This document shows positions 1 to 9,107 of a stretch of 64,000 nucleotides of DNA, piece by piece; the first letter of the stretch is position 1, and every line of letters starts with the position of its first letter. The notes beneath the pieces were generated by a model, which saw nothing but the letters and a program-made list of their open reading frames with translations, made no database searches and had not been told where the DNA came from. The stretch is from assembly GCA_030065235.1 (NCBI GenBank), contig JASJDC010000002.1, forward strand, positions 582,001 to 646,000. The letters run 5' to 3'. This DNA comes from Alphaproteobacteria bacterium. Lineage in GTDB: Bacteria; Pseudomonadota; Alphaproteobacteria; UBA8366; Aestuariispiraceae. A program made the position numbers and the translations under genes.

Positions 1-185
1 TTGCTTCGGAAAACAGGGCCATGAGACGCTCGCAGGGTCGGTTGCCGGTAGACCAAAGGACGATAAGGTTACGCCGCCCCCGGTTCGCAAGATCACAGAT
101 GACCGGCGCGCGGCCCAACAATCAAGCCGCGCCGCAAAATCGCCTTATTCGAGCGGCGCCGCAGGGCCGTCTTTGCGCCGGCCGC
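1..185. other. Window edge, no gene recognised
   Basis: No supported gene lies between the window edge and the stop codon of the hisN-like gene. A long plus-strand reading frame crosses this stretch but it is antisense to the phosphatase and its translation is Arg/Gly-rich with no recognisable domain. The neighbouring gene to the left lies outside the window. Confidence 0.5.
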
Positions 186-989
186 CTAAACCGATGGGCC
201 GAGTATGGCGACGGCGGCGTCGCGCAAGGCGGGCGTCGCGGCGCCGAGGAACGTGTCGCCGGAAGTCAAAGTCAGCGGCTTGCCGTCCCAGGTCGAGGCT
301 GCGCCGCCCGCCGCCTCGATGATCGGGGCCAAGGCCATGTAGTCATACGGCGCCATATCGCATTCGACATGAAGCTGGACGAAGCCGCTGGCGAGCAGCC
401 CGGTGACGTAACAATCGCCGCCGAACCGCCGGTCTCGGACCTGGCGGGTGAGGGCTTCGAACGCCGCCCGCCGCGCATCGGTGGTCAATTGATCCGGCGA
501 GGTCAGATAAAGCGCCGCATCCGCCACTCGTTCGGATCCGGCCGTGCGGGTCGGTTGCGGCGCGCTAGGGCCCTTTTGGTAGGTCGCCGGATGGCCGACC
601 GCCCCGGTCCAGCGCTCTTCCAGAATAGGCTGGTCCAGCACCCCCAGGACCGGCCGGCCGCGGCGGGCCAGCGCGATCAGGGTCCCGAAGACCGGCATGC
701 CGGTGATGAAAGAGCGGGTGCCGTCGATCGGGTCGAGCACCCAGACATGCTCCGCATCGGTCCGCACGGCGCCATGCTCCTCGCCGAAAATGCCATGGTC
801 CGGATATTCGGCCTCGATCAGCGCGCGCATCGCCGCTTCGATCTCCCGGTCGGCGATGGTGACCGGGCTGTCATCGGACTTGCTGATGATCTCGACCGGC
901 TGTCGGAAATAGCGCCGGGCGATCGGCCGCGCCGCGTCGGCCAACCGATGCGCGAAATCCGCCAGCGCGGGGTCGACGGGGTCGGTCAT
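186..989 (-). CDS. hisN: Inositol-monophosphatase-family phosphatase, probable histidinol-phosphatase
   Basis: Mg-dependent phosphomonoesterase of the IMPase/FIG superfamily, cytosolic, 267 aa. With the chosen start the metal-binding GEEHG is at residues 69-73 and DPIDGT at 86-91, followed by RSFITG. The second metal-ligand region CDMAPYDYMALAPIIEAAGG is near the C terminus. In many alphaproteobacteria this subgroup supplies the histidinol-phosphatase step of histidine synthesis; myo-inositol-phosphatase activity is the alternative. An upstream ATG at 1016 exists, but AAGGA seven bases before the ATG at 989 favours the shorter protein. It lies downstream of the cytochrome c gene on the same strand, with a hairpin between them. 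Confidence 0.82.
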   Translation of the reverse strand: MTDPVDPALADFAHRLADAARPIARRYFRQPVEIISKSDDSPVTIADREIEAAMRALIEAEYPDHGIFGEEHGAVRTDAEHVWVLDPIDGTRSFITGMPVFGTLIALARRGRPVLGVLDQPILEERWTGAVGHPATYQKGPSAPQPTRTAGSERVADAALYLTSPDQLTTDARRAAFEALTRQVRDRRFGGDCYVTGLLASGFVQLHVECDMAPYDYMALAPIIEAAGGAASTWDGKPLTLTSGDTFLGAATPALRDAAVAILGPSV

Positions 990-1028
990 GTTTCGATCCT
1001 TTTTTGCCTCAGCCAAGGGCCGCCAAAG

Positions 1029-1052
1029 GAAAGGGCGGCCTGCGCCGCCCTT
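1029..1052 (-). terminator. Hairpin between cytochrome c and hisN genes
   Basis: A 9-bp perfect inverted repeat (AAGGGCGGC, 4-nt loop, GCCGCCCTT) at 1031-1052 lies just after the cytochrome c stop codon on the minus strand. It is followed on that strand by TCCTTT, a poor U-tract. It is probably a weak intrinsic terminator; read-through into hisN is possible. Confidence 0.5.
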
Positions 1053-1081
1053 CTATCCATCTATTATTCCGGAAAGCGATC

Positions 1082-1630
1082 CTAGGGCAGCGCCGCCGGC
1101 GACGCGCTGAGCGTGCGCAGATAGGCCACCATGTTGGCGCGATCCTCGACCTTCCGCAGGCCACGATAGGACATTTTGGTGCCGGGCATGTAGCCTTTCG
1201 GGTCGGCGATGAAGCCGTTCAGCTCTTCATAGCCCCAGACCCCGTCGAAACCGCCCATCGCGTCGGAATAGCGATAGCCGTCCACCGAGCCCTTCGCCCG
1301 ATTGACGACGTCCCACATGGCGGGGCCGGTCTTGTTGGCGCCGCCTTGATCGAACGAGTGGCAGGCGCCGCAGGCCCGCTGAGCCAATTTCTCACCGGCG
1401 GCGACATCGGCGGAGGCGAGCAAGGCCGTGATCGGCTCCGGTCCGGCGGGCTCTTCCGGCGCGTCCGCCACGGCTTCCTCGGACTCGGCCACCTCGATGA
1501 TATAGACGTTCTGCGACAGGTCCGTCGGGCTGTAAATCCAGCCGGTGACCAAACCGGCGGTCATCGCAATCAGGGCCGCGGTCAGGACGGCGGCGATAAC
1601 CTTATTCAGAAAAAGCGGATCGGGAATCAT
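1082..1630 (-). CDS. Membrane-anchored class I cytochrome c (CycM-like)
   Basis: Electron-transfer haemoprotein, 182 aa. An uncleaved N-terminal anchor (about residues 10-32, VIAAVLTAALIAMTAGLV) is followed by an acidic Glu/Ala/Pro linker and a class I cytochrome c domain. The haem-binding CGACH is at 87-91 and the likely axial Met is in PGTKMSY near residue 153. This matches the CycM/cytochrome c552 type that shuttles electrons from the bc1 complex to cytochrome oxidase in alphaproteobacteria. It is divergent from kdsB, a pairing common in that class. The ATG at 1630 gives a good signal-anchor. Confidence 0.85.
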   Translation of the reverse strand: MIPDPLFLNKVIAAVLTAALIAMTAGLVTGWIYSPTDLSQNVYIIEVAESEEAVADAPEEPAGPEPITALLASADVAAGEKLAQRACGACHSFDQGGANKTGPAMWDVVNRAKGSVDGYRYSDAMGGFDGVWGYEELNGFIADPKGYMPGTKMSYRGLRKVEDRANMVAYLRTLSASPAALP

Positions 1631-1859
1631 CCATCGGGTCCAATCGGTGATTGCTCAAACATACGCTCTTTGGCGCGACACACGTTCATAGCGGAGGAAA
1701 GGAACGGGCTCCGAACGCCGTATCGGCGTTTCCGCGCCATTCTTGTCCCCCTTCATCTCAGGCGGTATATCCTGGCTCAAGCCCCGAATCAACCGCATCC
1801 AACCGTCCCATAAGCCACTATTTAAATTGGGATATCCCGCTTTCGGAGGGTCTTTCGCC

Positions 1860-2609
1860 GTGTCCCCGCCGCCCCGCTCGCTGATCGTCATCCCGGCGCG
1901 CCTCGCCGCGACGCGGTACCCGAACAAGCCGTTGGCCGACATTCACGGCAAACCGATGATCGTGCATTGCCTGGCGCGCGCGCTGGAGGCGGATATCGGG
2001 CCGGTCCTGGTGGCCGCCGGCGACGTCGAAATCGCCGATGCGGTGCGGGAAGCGGGCGGACAGGCGGTCATGACCGACCCGAATCTGCCCTCCGGCTCCG
2101 ACCGGGTCTGGGCCGCTGTGCAAGAATTCGATCCGGAAGGCCGGTTCGATGTTTTGGTCAATATGCAGGGCGATCTCCCGGCGCTGGACCCGCAGGTGCT
2201 GCGCGCGCTCGCCGCGCCCCTGGCCGACCCGGAGATCGATATCGCCACCTCGGTCTCGGTAATCGACAACCAGGAGGACCGCCATAATCCCAATGTGGTC
2301 AAGGCGATCGTTGGGTTCCGCCCGGGGGCCCGACAGGCCCGCGCTCTGGCCTTCACACGGGCGACCGCGCCCTGGGGGCCGGGCGATCACTACTATCATT
2401 TTGGAATCTACGCCTTCCGCCGCGCCGCTCTGGCCCGCTTCGTCACCTTGCCCAAGGGCGTGCTGGAGGCGCGGGAGAACCTGGAGCAGATGCGCGCCTT
2501 GGAAGACGGGATGCGGATCGAGGCGGTATTGTTCGACACCGCGCCTTTGACGGTGGACGCGCCGGAAGACCTGCCGCCGGTCCTGGAGGCGCTGGCCGGT
2601 CAGGCGTGA
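1860..2609 (+). CDS. kdsB: 3-deoxy-manno-octulosonate cytidylyltransferase
   Basis: Activates KDO to CMP-KDO for lipid A/LPS core synthesis in the cytosol, which marks the host as Gram-negative. N-terminal nucleotide-binding IPARLAATRYPNKPLADI, then LPSGSDRVW and the metal-binding VNMQGDLP are characteristic of KdsB. The frame is open from 1743, but GTG at 1860 is preceded by GGAGG at ordinary spacing and gives 249 aa, the usual size. Its 3' end overlaps the convergent folC by 10 nt. In many alphaproteobacteria kdsB is followed by pheA; here pheA is 27 kb away and carries a fused HTH. Confidence 0.93.
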   Translation: MSPPPRSLIVIPARLAATRYPNKPLADIHGKPMIVHCLARALEADIGPVLVAAGDVEIADAVREAGGQAVMTDPNLPSGSDRVWAAVQEFDPEGRFDVLVNMQGDLPALDPQVLRALAAPLADPEIDIATSVSVIDNQEDRHNPNVVKAIVGFRPGARQARALAFTRATAPWGPGDHYYHFGIYAFRRAALARFVTLPKGVLEARENLEQMRALEDGMRIEAVLFDTAPLTVDAPEDLPPVLEALAGQA

Positions 2610-3838
2610 TCGCGCAACACCCGGCCTGCCAAATAGAGCGAGCCGCAAATCAGCACGCGGGTCGCGGCCGCCTCGCGAAGCGTGGCCATCGCCGCATTGA
2701 GATCGGCGCGCGCCGTTGCCGCCACCCCGACCGAGCCGGCGATCTCGAACAATTCTTGCGCCGAGAAGCTGGCCTCTTCGCCGGGAATCGCGACGCACTG
2801 CACCGACTCGGCCACCGCGCCGACCCGCGCCAGAAAGTCGCCCGCCGCCTTGGAATTGATCATCCCGACGACAAGATGCAGCGGACGATCGCACCAGGCC
2901 TCCCGCGCCATCTCGGCGATCGCCGCCGCCGCCGCTTCGTTATGGCCGCCATCGAGCCAAAGCTCCGCCCGTGGCGCGCCTTGGCGCAGCGTCTCGATCA
3001 ACGGCCCCTGACCCAGCTTCTGCAGCCGCGCTGGCCAGGTCGCACTGGCCAGACCCTTGGCGATGTCCGCCTCTGAGAGGGTGAAGCCGTTTTGCGTGAG
3101 AACCTCGGCGACGGCGCGGGCGGCGCCCGCATTGATCCTTTGATGTGCGCCCTTCAACGCCAGGACCGTCTCGGGCGGTTCGACCACTGACCGGATAATC
3201 GGCGCGCCGACCTCCGCAGCCACCCGCCTGATCACCGCCATCGCCTCGGACGCCTGCGGCGCGATGACCGTCGGAACGCCCGGCTTCTGGATCGCCGCCT
3301 TCTCACCAGCGATCTCGGGCAGCGTGTCGCCAAGGAAACGCATATGGTCCATCGAGACCGGCGTGATCGCGGTGCAAACCGGCCGATCGACAACATTTGT
3401 GGAATCAAGCCGGCCGCCGAGCCCGGTTTCGAGCAGCAGGATATCCGCCGGCGCCTCGGCGAAGGCTCTGAAGGCGGCGCAGGTGGTGATTTCGAAATAG
3501 GTAATCGGGTCGCCGGCGTTCACCGCCTCGACCTCGGCGAGAAGGGCGGTCAGCGCCTCTTCCGAAATCGGCGCGCCGGCGAGCACGATCCGTTCGGCGA
3601 AGCGCACCAGATGCGGCGAGGAATAGACATGGACTTGATAGCCCGCCGCTTCGAGGATCGCCCGCAGGAAGGCGACGGTTGAGCCCTTGCCGTTGGTGCC
3701 GGCGACATGGACGACAGGCGGCAGCCGATTCTGCGGACGCCCCAGCCGGTCGAGCAAATCCAGGGTCCGGCCCAAGGACAGATCGATGGCCTTGGGATGA
3801 AGGGTCAGCAAGCGTTCGAGAATGGCGTCGCTGGACAT
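2600..3838 (-). CDS. folC: Bifunctional dihydrofolate/folylpolyglutamate synthase
   Basis: Mur-ligase-family ATP-dependent enzyme (412 aa) that adds glutamate to dihydropteroate and to folates. The P-loop HVAGTNGKGSTVAFL is near residue 45; ITPVSMDHMRFLGDTLPEIAGEKAAI and the C-terminal LWLDGGHNEAAA are standard FolC motifs. It is the last gene of the minus-strand run trpB-trpA-accD-folC, 64 nt after accD, an order typical of alphaproteobacteria. Confidence 0.93.
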   Translation of the reverse strand: MSSDAILERLLTLHPKAIDLSLGRTLDLLDRLGRPQNRLPPVVHVAGTNGKGSTVAFLRAILEAAGYQVHVYSSPHLVRFAERIVLAGAPISEEALTALLAEVEAVNAGDPITYFEITTCAAFRAFAEAPADILLLETGLGGRLDSTNVVDRPVCTAITPVSMDHMRFLGDTLPEIAGEKAAIQKPGVPTVIAPQASEAMAVIRRVAAEVGAPIIRSVVEPPETVLALKGAHQRINAGAARAVAEVLTQNGFTLSEADIAKGLASATWPARLQKLGQGPLIETLRQGAPRAELWLDGGHNEAAAAAIAEMAREAWCDRPLHLVVGMINSKAAGDFLARVGAVAESVQCVAIPGEEASFSAQELFEIAGSVGVAATARADLNAAMATLREAAATRVLICGSLYLAGRVLRDHA

Positions 3839-3902
3839 TCAAACCGCGCGCGATCAGAGGGTTATCGCAAGAACGTCAAGGGCAACCTGAAGAAATAGAG
3901 AG

Positions 3903-4910
3903 TCAGGGCTTGCCGCCGGCGGCGCCCGCGTCATCGCCGGCCGCTAGTGCGGGGATTTCAAGATCGGCCGACCCGGCCTGCTCCAGCTCCGCTTCCACCC
4001 GAGCCAGATCGGCGACGGCGTCCGGCGCGCCCGGCGTCAACAGACTGATGACCCGCACGAGGGTCTCTTTGAGCTGGCTGCGCGGCGCGACGATGTCGAC
4101 CATGCCATGCTCCAGCAGATATTCCGCCGTCTGGAAGCCTTCCGGCAGGTTTTCCTTCACCGTCTGTTCGATCACCCGACGACCGGCGAAACCGATCACG
4201 GCGCCCGGCTCAGCGATATGAATGTCGCCCAGCATGGCGAAACTGGCCGACACGCCGCCGGTGGTTGGGTTGGTCAGCAAGACGATGTAGGGCAGCCCGG
4301 CGTCCTTGACTTCCTGAACGGCGATGATCGAGCGCGGCATCTGCATCAGGGACAGAATGCCCTCCTGCATCCGCGCGCCGCCGGTCGCCGGAATGACGAT
4401 CAGCGGCGCCTTCTGCAACACCGCCAAGCGCGCCGCCGCCACCAGGCCTTCGCCGACGGCGATCCCCATCGACCCGCCCATGAAGGAAAAGTCGAAGGCG
4501 GCGATGACGGCGTTCCGCCCGTCCATCTTGCCATGGGCGACGCGAATGGCGTCGCGATGGTCGCCGACGGCGCCGCTGCCCGCGGCCATCGCCGCCAGTT
4601 TCGATTGGCTTTCTTTCAGCCGATCCGAATAGCGCTTCACATCGCGGAATTTCAGCGGATCGACCGGCGTCTTCGGCAGTTCGATCGTCTCATAGGCGCC
4701 TTCGTCGAACAGCAGGGCCAGGCGCGTGGCGATCGGGAGCCGCATGTGATGGTTGCAGTGCTGGCAGACATGATGGTTCGCTTCCAGGTCGCGATGGAAG
4801 ATCATCTGCCCGCAATTATCGCATTTCAGCCACAGATTCTCCGGAATATCCGGCGGCGAGCCAACCAGCGCTTTGATCTTCGGACGGACATAGGTTTCGA
4901 GCCAGGACAT
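3903..4910 (-). CDS. accD: Acetyl-CoA carboxylase carboxyltransferase beta subunit
   Basis: Beta subunit of the carboxyltransferase that makes malonyl-CoA for fatty-acid synthesis, 335 aa. The N-terminal zinc ribbon is visible as LKCDNCGQ and HVCQHCNHH (four Cys, residues about 30-56), followed by the crotonase-fold carboxyltransferase domain with GGARMQEG and TTGGVSASFAMLGD. The C terminus is an acidic/Ala tail. It starts 8 nt after trpA, so it is almost certainly co-transcribed with trpBA. Confidence 0.95.
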   Translation of the reverse strand: MSWLETYVRPKIKALVGSPPDIPENLWLKCDNCGQMIFHRDLEANHHVCQHCNHHMRLPIATRLALLFDEGAYETIELPKTPVDPLKFRDVKRYSDRLKESQSKLAAMAAGSGAVGDHRDAIRVAHGKMDGRNAVIAAFDFSFMGGSMGIAVGEGLVAAARLAVLQKAPLIVIPATGGARMQEGILSLMQMPRSIIAVQEVKDAGLPYIVLLTNPTTGGVSASFAMLGDIHIAEPGAVIGFAGRRVIEQTVKENLPEGFQTAEYLLEHGMVDIVAPRSQLKETLVRVISLLTPGAPDAVADLARVEAELEQAGSADLEIPALAAGDDAGAAGGKP

Positions 4911-4918
4911 AGGAGGCT

Positions 4919-5773
4919 TTACTCCGCCGCTTGCAGGCGGCCGCGCACGCCCGCCGCCAAGGACCGTACATAGTCGAGCGTCTTCGCGGCGATCGCCTCG
5001 CCGTCCAGCCCGTCATCCAGACCCGTCTTGATCCGATCGACGATGGCCGAGCCGACCACCGCCGCGTCCGCCGCCTGCGAGATCGCAAAGGCCGCTTCCG
5101 GTGTCTTCACCCCGAACCCGACAGCGACCGGCAGATCGGTGTGGTCCTTGATCCGGCCGACCGCGGCGCGCACCGCCGCTTCCGGCGCTTCCTTGGTGCC
5201 GGTGATACCAAGCACCGAGACGTAGTAGAGGAAGCCCGACGTATTCTTCAGCACTTTCGGCAGCCGCGCCGCGTCCGTCGTCGGCGTCGCCAGCCGGATG
5301 AAATTCACGCCGGCCTTCAGCGCCGGGATGCAGAGCTCGTCATCTTCCTCGGGCGGCAGATCGACGACGATCAGACCGTCGATCCCGGCCTCGCGGACGT
5401 CGCCCAGGAACCGGTCGACGCCATGCGCATAGATCGGGTTGAAATAGCCCATCAGGATGATCGGCACGTCCCCATCGACCGTGCGAATTCGACGCGCCAG
5501 GTCCAGCGTCTTCAGAAGGGTCTGGCCGCCCTTCAGCGCGCGCAGCCCGGCCGCCTGAACCGCCGGACCGTCCGCCATCGGATCGGTAAAGGGCATGCCG
5601 ATCTCGATCAGGTCGGCGCCCGCCGCCGGCAGTCCTTCAAAGATTTTGCGGGACGTTTCGAAATCTGGATCGCCCGCAGTGATGTAGGTTACCAGGCCGC
5701 CGCGGCCCTCTTGCTTCAGCGCGGCGAAGCGCGCCGCGATCCGGCCGCTGTCCGGCATTGTCGGTCCCGCCAT
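4919..5773 (-). CDS. trpA: Tryptophan synthase alpha subunit
   Basis: Cleaves indole-3-glycerol phosphate to indole and G3P; forms the alpha-beta complex with TrpB. The 284-aa TIM barrel shows the catalytic Glu/Asp region [15 protein letters not shown] and the phosphate-binding GFGVKTPE. It starts 3 nt after the trpB stop codon, consistent with translational coupling in a trpBA-accD-folC unit. The length is slightly above the usual 265-270 aa because of a short N-terminal extension. Confidence 0.95.
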   Translation of the reverse strand: MAGPTMPDSGRIAARFAALKQEGRGGLVTYITAGDPDFETSRKIFEGLPAAGADLIEIGMPFTDPMADGPAVQAAGLRALKGGQTLLKTLDLARRIRTVDGDVPIILMGYFNPIYAHGVDRFLGDVREAGIDGLIVVDLPPEEDDELCIPALKAGVNFIRLATPTTDAARLPKVLKNTSGFLYYVSVLGITGTKEAPEAAVRAAVGRIKDHTDLPVAVGFGVKTPEAAFAISQAADAAVVGSAIVDRIKTGLDDGLDGEAIAAKTLDYVRSLAAGVRGRLQAAE

Positions 5774-5776
5774 CGG

Positions 5777-6997
5777 TCAGATCTCCACGCCGAGCACAGC
5801 GGCGACCGTGTGAACATCCTTGTCACCCCGACCGCAGAGATTCATCACCAGAATATGATCGCTCGGCAGGTCCGGCGCGATGGTCGCGACATGGCCAAGC
5901 GCGTGCGCCGGCTCCAGCGCCGGAATAATGCCTTCCAGTTTCGAGCAAAGCTGGAACGCCTCCAAGGCCTGCTTGTCGGTCGCCGAGACATACTCGACCC
6001 GGCCGATATCGCTGAGCCAGGCATGTTCCGGCCCGATGCCGGGATAATCCAGCCCGGCGGAAATCGAGTGGGCCTCGATAATCTGACCGTCGCCGTCCTG
6101 CAGAAGATAGGTGCGGTTGCCGTGCAGCACGCCCGGACGGCCGCCGGTGATGCTGGCGGCGTGCTGACCGGTCTCGACCCCGGCGCCGCCCGCTTCAACG
6201 CCGATGATCCGCACCTCTTTGTCATCCAGGAACGGGTGGAACAGGCCCATCGCATTCGAGCCGCCGCCGATGCAGGCGACGAGCGAATCCGGCAAACGGC
6301 CTTCCGCTTCCAGAATCTGGCCGCGCAATTCCTGACCGATCACCGATTGGAAATCGCGCACCATTTCCGGATAGGGATGCGGTCCGGCCACGGTGCCGAT
6401 GATGTAGAATGTATCCTCGACATTGGCGACCCAGTCGCGCAAGCCTTCGTTCATCGCATCCTTGAGGGTCATGGAGCCCGACGTCACCGGCTCGATCTCG
6501 GCCCCCAACAGTTTCATGCGAAAGACGTTCGGCGCCTGACGCTCGACATCCTTGGCGCCCATATAGACCTTGCAGGGCAGATCGAAGAGGGCGCAGACCG
6601 TGGCCACCGCGACGCCGTGCTGGCCGGCCCCGGTCTCGGCGATGATCCGCTTCTTGCCCATCCGGCGGGCGAGCAGGATCTGGCCCAACACATTGTTGAT
6701 CTTGTGCGAACCGGTGTGGTTCAGCTCGTCGCGTTTAAAGTAGATTTTCGCGCCGCCGAAATGTTTGGTCAGCCGTTCGGCGAAATAGAGCGGGCTGGGA
6801 CGGCCGGCGTAATGCGTGTTGTAATAGGCGACTTCGGCGGCGAAATCCGGGTCGGCCTTGGCCTCCTCATAGGCTTTCTCCACCTCCAGGATCAGCGGCA
6901 TCAGGGTCTCGGCGACAAATCGCCCGCCATAGAGTCCGAAATGTCCCGACTCGTCGGGACCGCTGCGATAAGTGTTGATGGCGGCGGCTTGTGTCAT
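5777..6997 (-). CDS. trpB: Tryptophan synthase beta subunit
   Basis: PLP enzyme joining indole and serine to make tryptophan, 406 aa. The PLP lysine is in [11 protein letters not shown] and the phosphate-binding [12 protein letters not shown] is present, as is [10 protein letters not shown]. It heads the minus-strand run trpB-trpA-accD-folC. The 5' region (6998-7134) contains no leader ORF with tandem Trp codons, so classic trp attenuation is not visible. In relatives trpF usually lies directly upstream; here an AraC-type gene separates them. Confidence 0.96.
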   Translation of the reverse strand: MTQAAAINTYRSGPDESGHFGLYGGRFVAETLMPLILEVEKAYEEAKADPDFAAEVAYYNTHYAGRPSPLYFAERLTKHFGGAKIYFKRDELNHTGSHKINNVLGQILLARRMGKKRIIAETGAGQHGVAVATVCALFDLPCKVYMGAKDVERQAPNVFRMKLLGAEIEPVTSGSMTLKDAMNEGLRDWVANVEDTFYIIGTVAGPHPYPEMVRDFQSVIGQELRGQILEAEGRLPDSLVACIGGGSNAMGLFHPFLDDKEVRIIGVEAGGAGVETGQHAASITGGRPGVLHGNRTYLLQDGDGQIIEAHSISAGLDYPGIGPEHAWLSDIGRVEYVSATDKQALEAFQLCSKLEGIIPALEPAHALGHVATIAPDLPSDHILVMNLCGRGDKDVHTVAAVLGVEI

Positions 6998-7134
6998 GCG
7001 GGGATGGGCTTTCCTGTAGCGCGCCGGCGGACAGGCCGATAAAGCGGCGGGCGGCGCAAGGCGACAGGAGATAGCGCAGCGACGGCAGGCTGTCCATACG
7101 CCCGTCCGGCGCAGCCTCTATCGTGAACCGGGGT

Positions 7135-7152
7135 CCCGGCGCGCGCGCCGGG
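7135..7152. repeat. 18-bp perfect GC palindrome downstream of AraC gene
   Basis: CCCGGCGCGCGCGCCGGG is a perfect inverted repeat just after the araC-type stop codon and upstream of trpB. It lacks a following T-tract on either strand, so it is not a standard intrinsic terminator. It may stabilise the araC 3' end, or be a chance product of GC-rich sequence. Confidence 0.4.
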
Positions 7153-7160
7153 CCGGCGCC

Positions 7161-8093
7161 TTAGACGGCGCTTTCGCGGCGGAATTCGCGCGGCGATCTT
7201 TCGGCCAAGCGCCGGAAAGTCCGGCAGAAATGCGACTGCGAGTTAAAGCCGCAGCGCGTGGCGATCACCGAAATCGGAAGGTCGGTGCGGGTCAGCAACT
7301 CCTTCGACCGCTCAATCCGACGTTCGATCACATAGGCGACCGGAGTCGTGCCGATGGCGGATTTGAACGTCCGGGCGAAATGAAACGGGCTCTTGCAGGC
7401 GACATCGGCGATCTCGTTCAGCGTAATGTCGCGATCGATATTCGCCTCGATGAAATCCAGGGCCCGGCGCAGCGGGGACGCTTCCAACGCCTCCAACGGC
7501 GCGCCGCCGTGATACGGGCCGTCGGCCAAGGCGGCCAAGGCCTCATGCACCGCGACCACGGCTAACGAGCGGGCGACGATTTCGCCGCCGGGCCGGCCGT
7601 TCGTCATGAAATCGCGCAAGCGCCGTCCCAGCGCTTCGGTCAGCGGGGTCTGTAGATTGACCCCATAGGGCGGACGGAACTCGCCCAGCCCCATGCCCTC
7701 AGCGATCTGGCTGCGCAGGCTTCGATTCACCGCAACGGATACAACCTGCATCGACCGACCGTCATAGCGGGCGTAAAGCGCCTGGCCGGCCGGGTGGAAA
7801 TGCATCCGCCCCGGCAGGACGGTGACGGTCTTCGGATCCTCTGCGCCGAAGGACGAGACCACTTCCGCCGACGAATCCAGGCTGAATGCGATATAGTCGG
7901 TGTCTTCGGCGACATAAAATATTTCGAAATAGTCGCGCGGCCGCAGCGTAATGCCGCCGCCGTCAAAGACATAGCTATCTCCGAGATTGGGCGCGGCCGT
8001 AGACAGTTCGTGGGTCGCCAACAGGGCGGCGTAGGTCTCTCGCCCCGCGCCGAGGCCGTGTGGTCCGCCTGAATAAGTGTGCCCGTCCATCAT
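7161..8093 (-). CDS. AraC-family transcriptional regulator
   Basis: About 310 aa with an N-terminal cupin-like sensing region (around residues 40-160) and a C-terminal pair of AraC HTH motifs: ITLNEIADVACKSPFHFARTFK, then PISVIATRCGFNSQSHFCRTFRR. The frame is open back to 8159, but the upstream residues are basic and unrelated. An ATG at 8093 or 8090 is more likely and leaves a 16-bp palindrome (8136-8151) in the promoter region. It sits between trpF and trpB on the same strand, interrupting the usual trpFBA order. The effector is unknown; nothing shows that it controls trp genes. Confidence 0.85.
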   Translation of the reverse strand: MMDGHTYSGGPHGLGAGRETYAALLATHELSTAAPNLGDSYVFDGGGITLRPRDYFEIFYVAEDTDYIAFSLDSSAEVVSSFGAEDPKTVTVLPGRMHFHPAGQALYARYDGRSMQVVSVAVNRSLRSQIAEGMGLGEFRPPYGVNLQTPLTEALGRRLRDFMTNGRPGGEIVARSLAVVAVHEALAALADGPYHGGAPLEALEASPLRRALDFIEANIDRDITLNEIADVACKSPFHFARTFKSAIGTTPVAYVIERRIERSKELLTRTDLPISVIATRCGFNSQSHFCRTFRRLAERSPREFRRESAV

Positions 8094-8468
8094 TCGGGTC
8101 CGCCGTGTGTTTGAACGCCGCCGACATGGCGCTTCGGCCTTGATCAAGGCCAATATCACCCGTTCTTAACTTTTATCGTACGCCAATATGCCGCTGTGAT
8201 GCAACAAGACCGCATGAAAATTATGTAATTGTTGTTATTTGCGAAGGGTCTTTTAACCCTCTCTGTTCATTGGGTTTGGTTCCTGAGAGTGATCCCATTC
8301 ACCGAGAATCCGCAGGGCGCCGCCAGATTCTGGCCGCGTAATAGAATACCGCGCCCGTAGTCCTTTCAGTCGGTGAGCGGCTTGGAGACCGACCTCATCG
8401 ACGGATTCCGTATCGCCGAAAGAGCCTGGTCGAACGGAATCCGAGCCAATCAGGCCCGCCGACGGCGT
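8094..8468. other. Intergenic region between araC-type gene and trpF
   Basis: About 375 nt without a supported gene. It contains the 16-bp palindrome described separately, an AT-rich stretch around 8155-8240 that should hold the AraC-gene promoter, and a small hairpin AGGGT...ACCCT at 8245-8260. No convincing ORF, tRNA or transposon remnant was seen. Confidence 0.5.
8136..8151. promoter_or_regulatory. 16-bp palindrome upstream of AraC-type gene
   Basis: GGCCTTGATCAAGGCC is a perfect palindrome centred about 50 nt upstream of the preferred start of the AraC-family gene. Its position fits an operator or autoregulatory site, although AraC proteins usually bind direct repeats. It would lie inside the coding region if the longer start at 8159 were used. 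Confidence 0.4.
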
Positions 8469-9107
8469 CTAGCGCCGCGCCGCGGCCACGAATTCCCGGA
8501 TCTTGTCAGCGCTCTTCCGGCCCGGCGCGTCCTCAACGCCTGACGAGGCGTCGATCAACCGCGCCCCGCTGATCCTCCGCGCCGCGCCGATATTGTCCGC
8601 CGTCAGGCCGCCCGCCAGGAACCAGGGCTGCGACCAATCTCGCCCGGCCAGAAGCGTCCAATCGAAAGCTTCCGCGTTGCCGCCGGGGCGGGTCGCGCCC
8701 TTGGGCGGCTTGGCGTCGAATAACAGAAAATCGACGCGGCCCTCATAGGCCTGCGCGGCGTCGAGATCCTCGGCCTCGGCGATCTTCAACGCCTTAATCA
8801 CCGGCAGTCCGGTGCGGCGACGCAACGCACCGGCGCGATCAGGAGACTCGTCACCATGAAGCTGCAGCAGGTCGAGCGGCGCCCGGGCGAGAACCGCGTC
8901 GATCTCGTCGTCGCTGGGATCGACGAACAAGCCGACGCGCTTGACCCGGCCTTCGACCCCGCCCGCCAGCGCGGCCGCCTGATCCGGCGTCACGGCCCGA
9001 GGGCTGGGCGGAAAGAAGACCAGCCCGACATAGTCCGCCCCGGCCTCGACCGCCGCGTTCAGTGCGGTCTGGTCCGTCAAACCGCAGATTTTGACGCCGA
9101 CGTTCAT
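8469..9107 (-). CDS. trpF: Phosphoribosylanthranilate isomerase
   Basis: Third step of tryptophan synthesis, an Amadori rearrangement on a TIM barrel; 212 aa. Hallmarks are VKICGLTD at the N terminus (catalytic Cys), AGADYVGLVFFPPSPR, LLQLHGDE, FLAGGL and the C-terminal DASSGVE. The true start is the ATG at 9107, although the frame stays open far upstream inside the peptidase gene. The ATG overlaps the M20 peptidase stop codon (ATGA), so the two are translationally coupled. Confidence 0.95.
   Translation of the reverse strand: MNVGVKICGLTDQTALNAAVEAGADYVGLVFFPPSPRAVTPDQAAALAGGVEGRVKRVGLFVDPSDDEIDAVLARAPLDLLQLHGDESPDRAGALRRRTGLPVIKALKIAEAEDLDAAQAYEGRVDFLLFDAKPPKGATRPGGNAEAFDWTLLAGRDWSQPWFLAGGLTADNIGAARRISGARLIDASSGVEDAPGRKSADKIREFVAAARR

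Noticed and set aside
21-1085. Plus-strand ORF of 354 codons over the hisN-like gene
   Set aside because: It is antisense to a well-supported phosphatase, Arg/Gly-rich and without motifs; such long shadows are expected at high GC.
4931-7042. 703-codon plus-strand ORF opposite trpA and trpB
   Set aside because: Mirror of the trp genes, with His/Arg/Gln-rich translation and no domain.
6998-7134. trp attenuator leader before trpB
   Set aside because: No short ORF with tandem Trp codons and no alternative terminator hairpin with a U-run.
7135-7152. Palindrome as an intrinsic terminator for the AraC gene
   Set aside because: No T-tract follows on either strand; retained only as a repeat.
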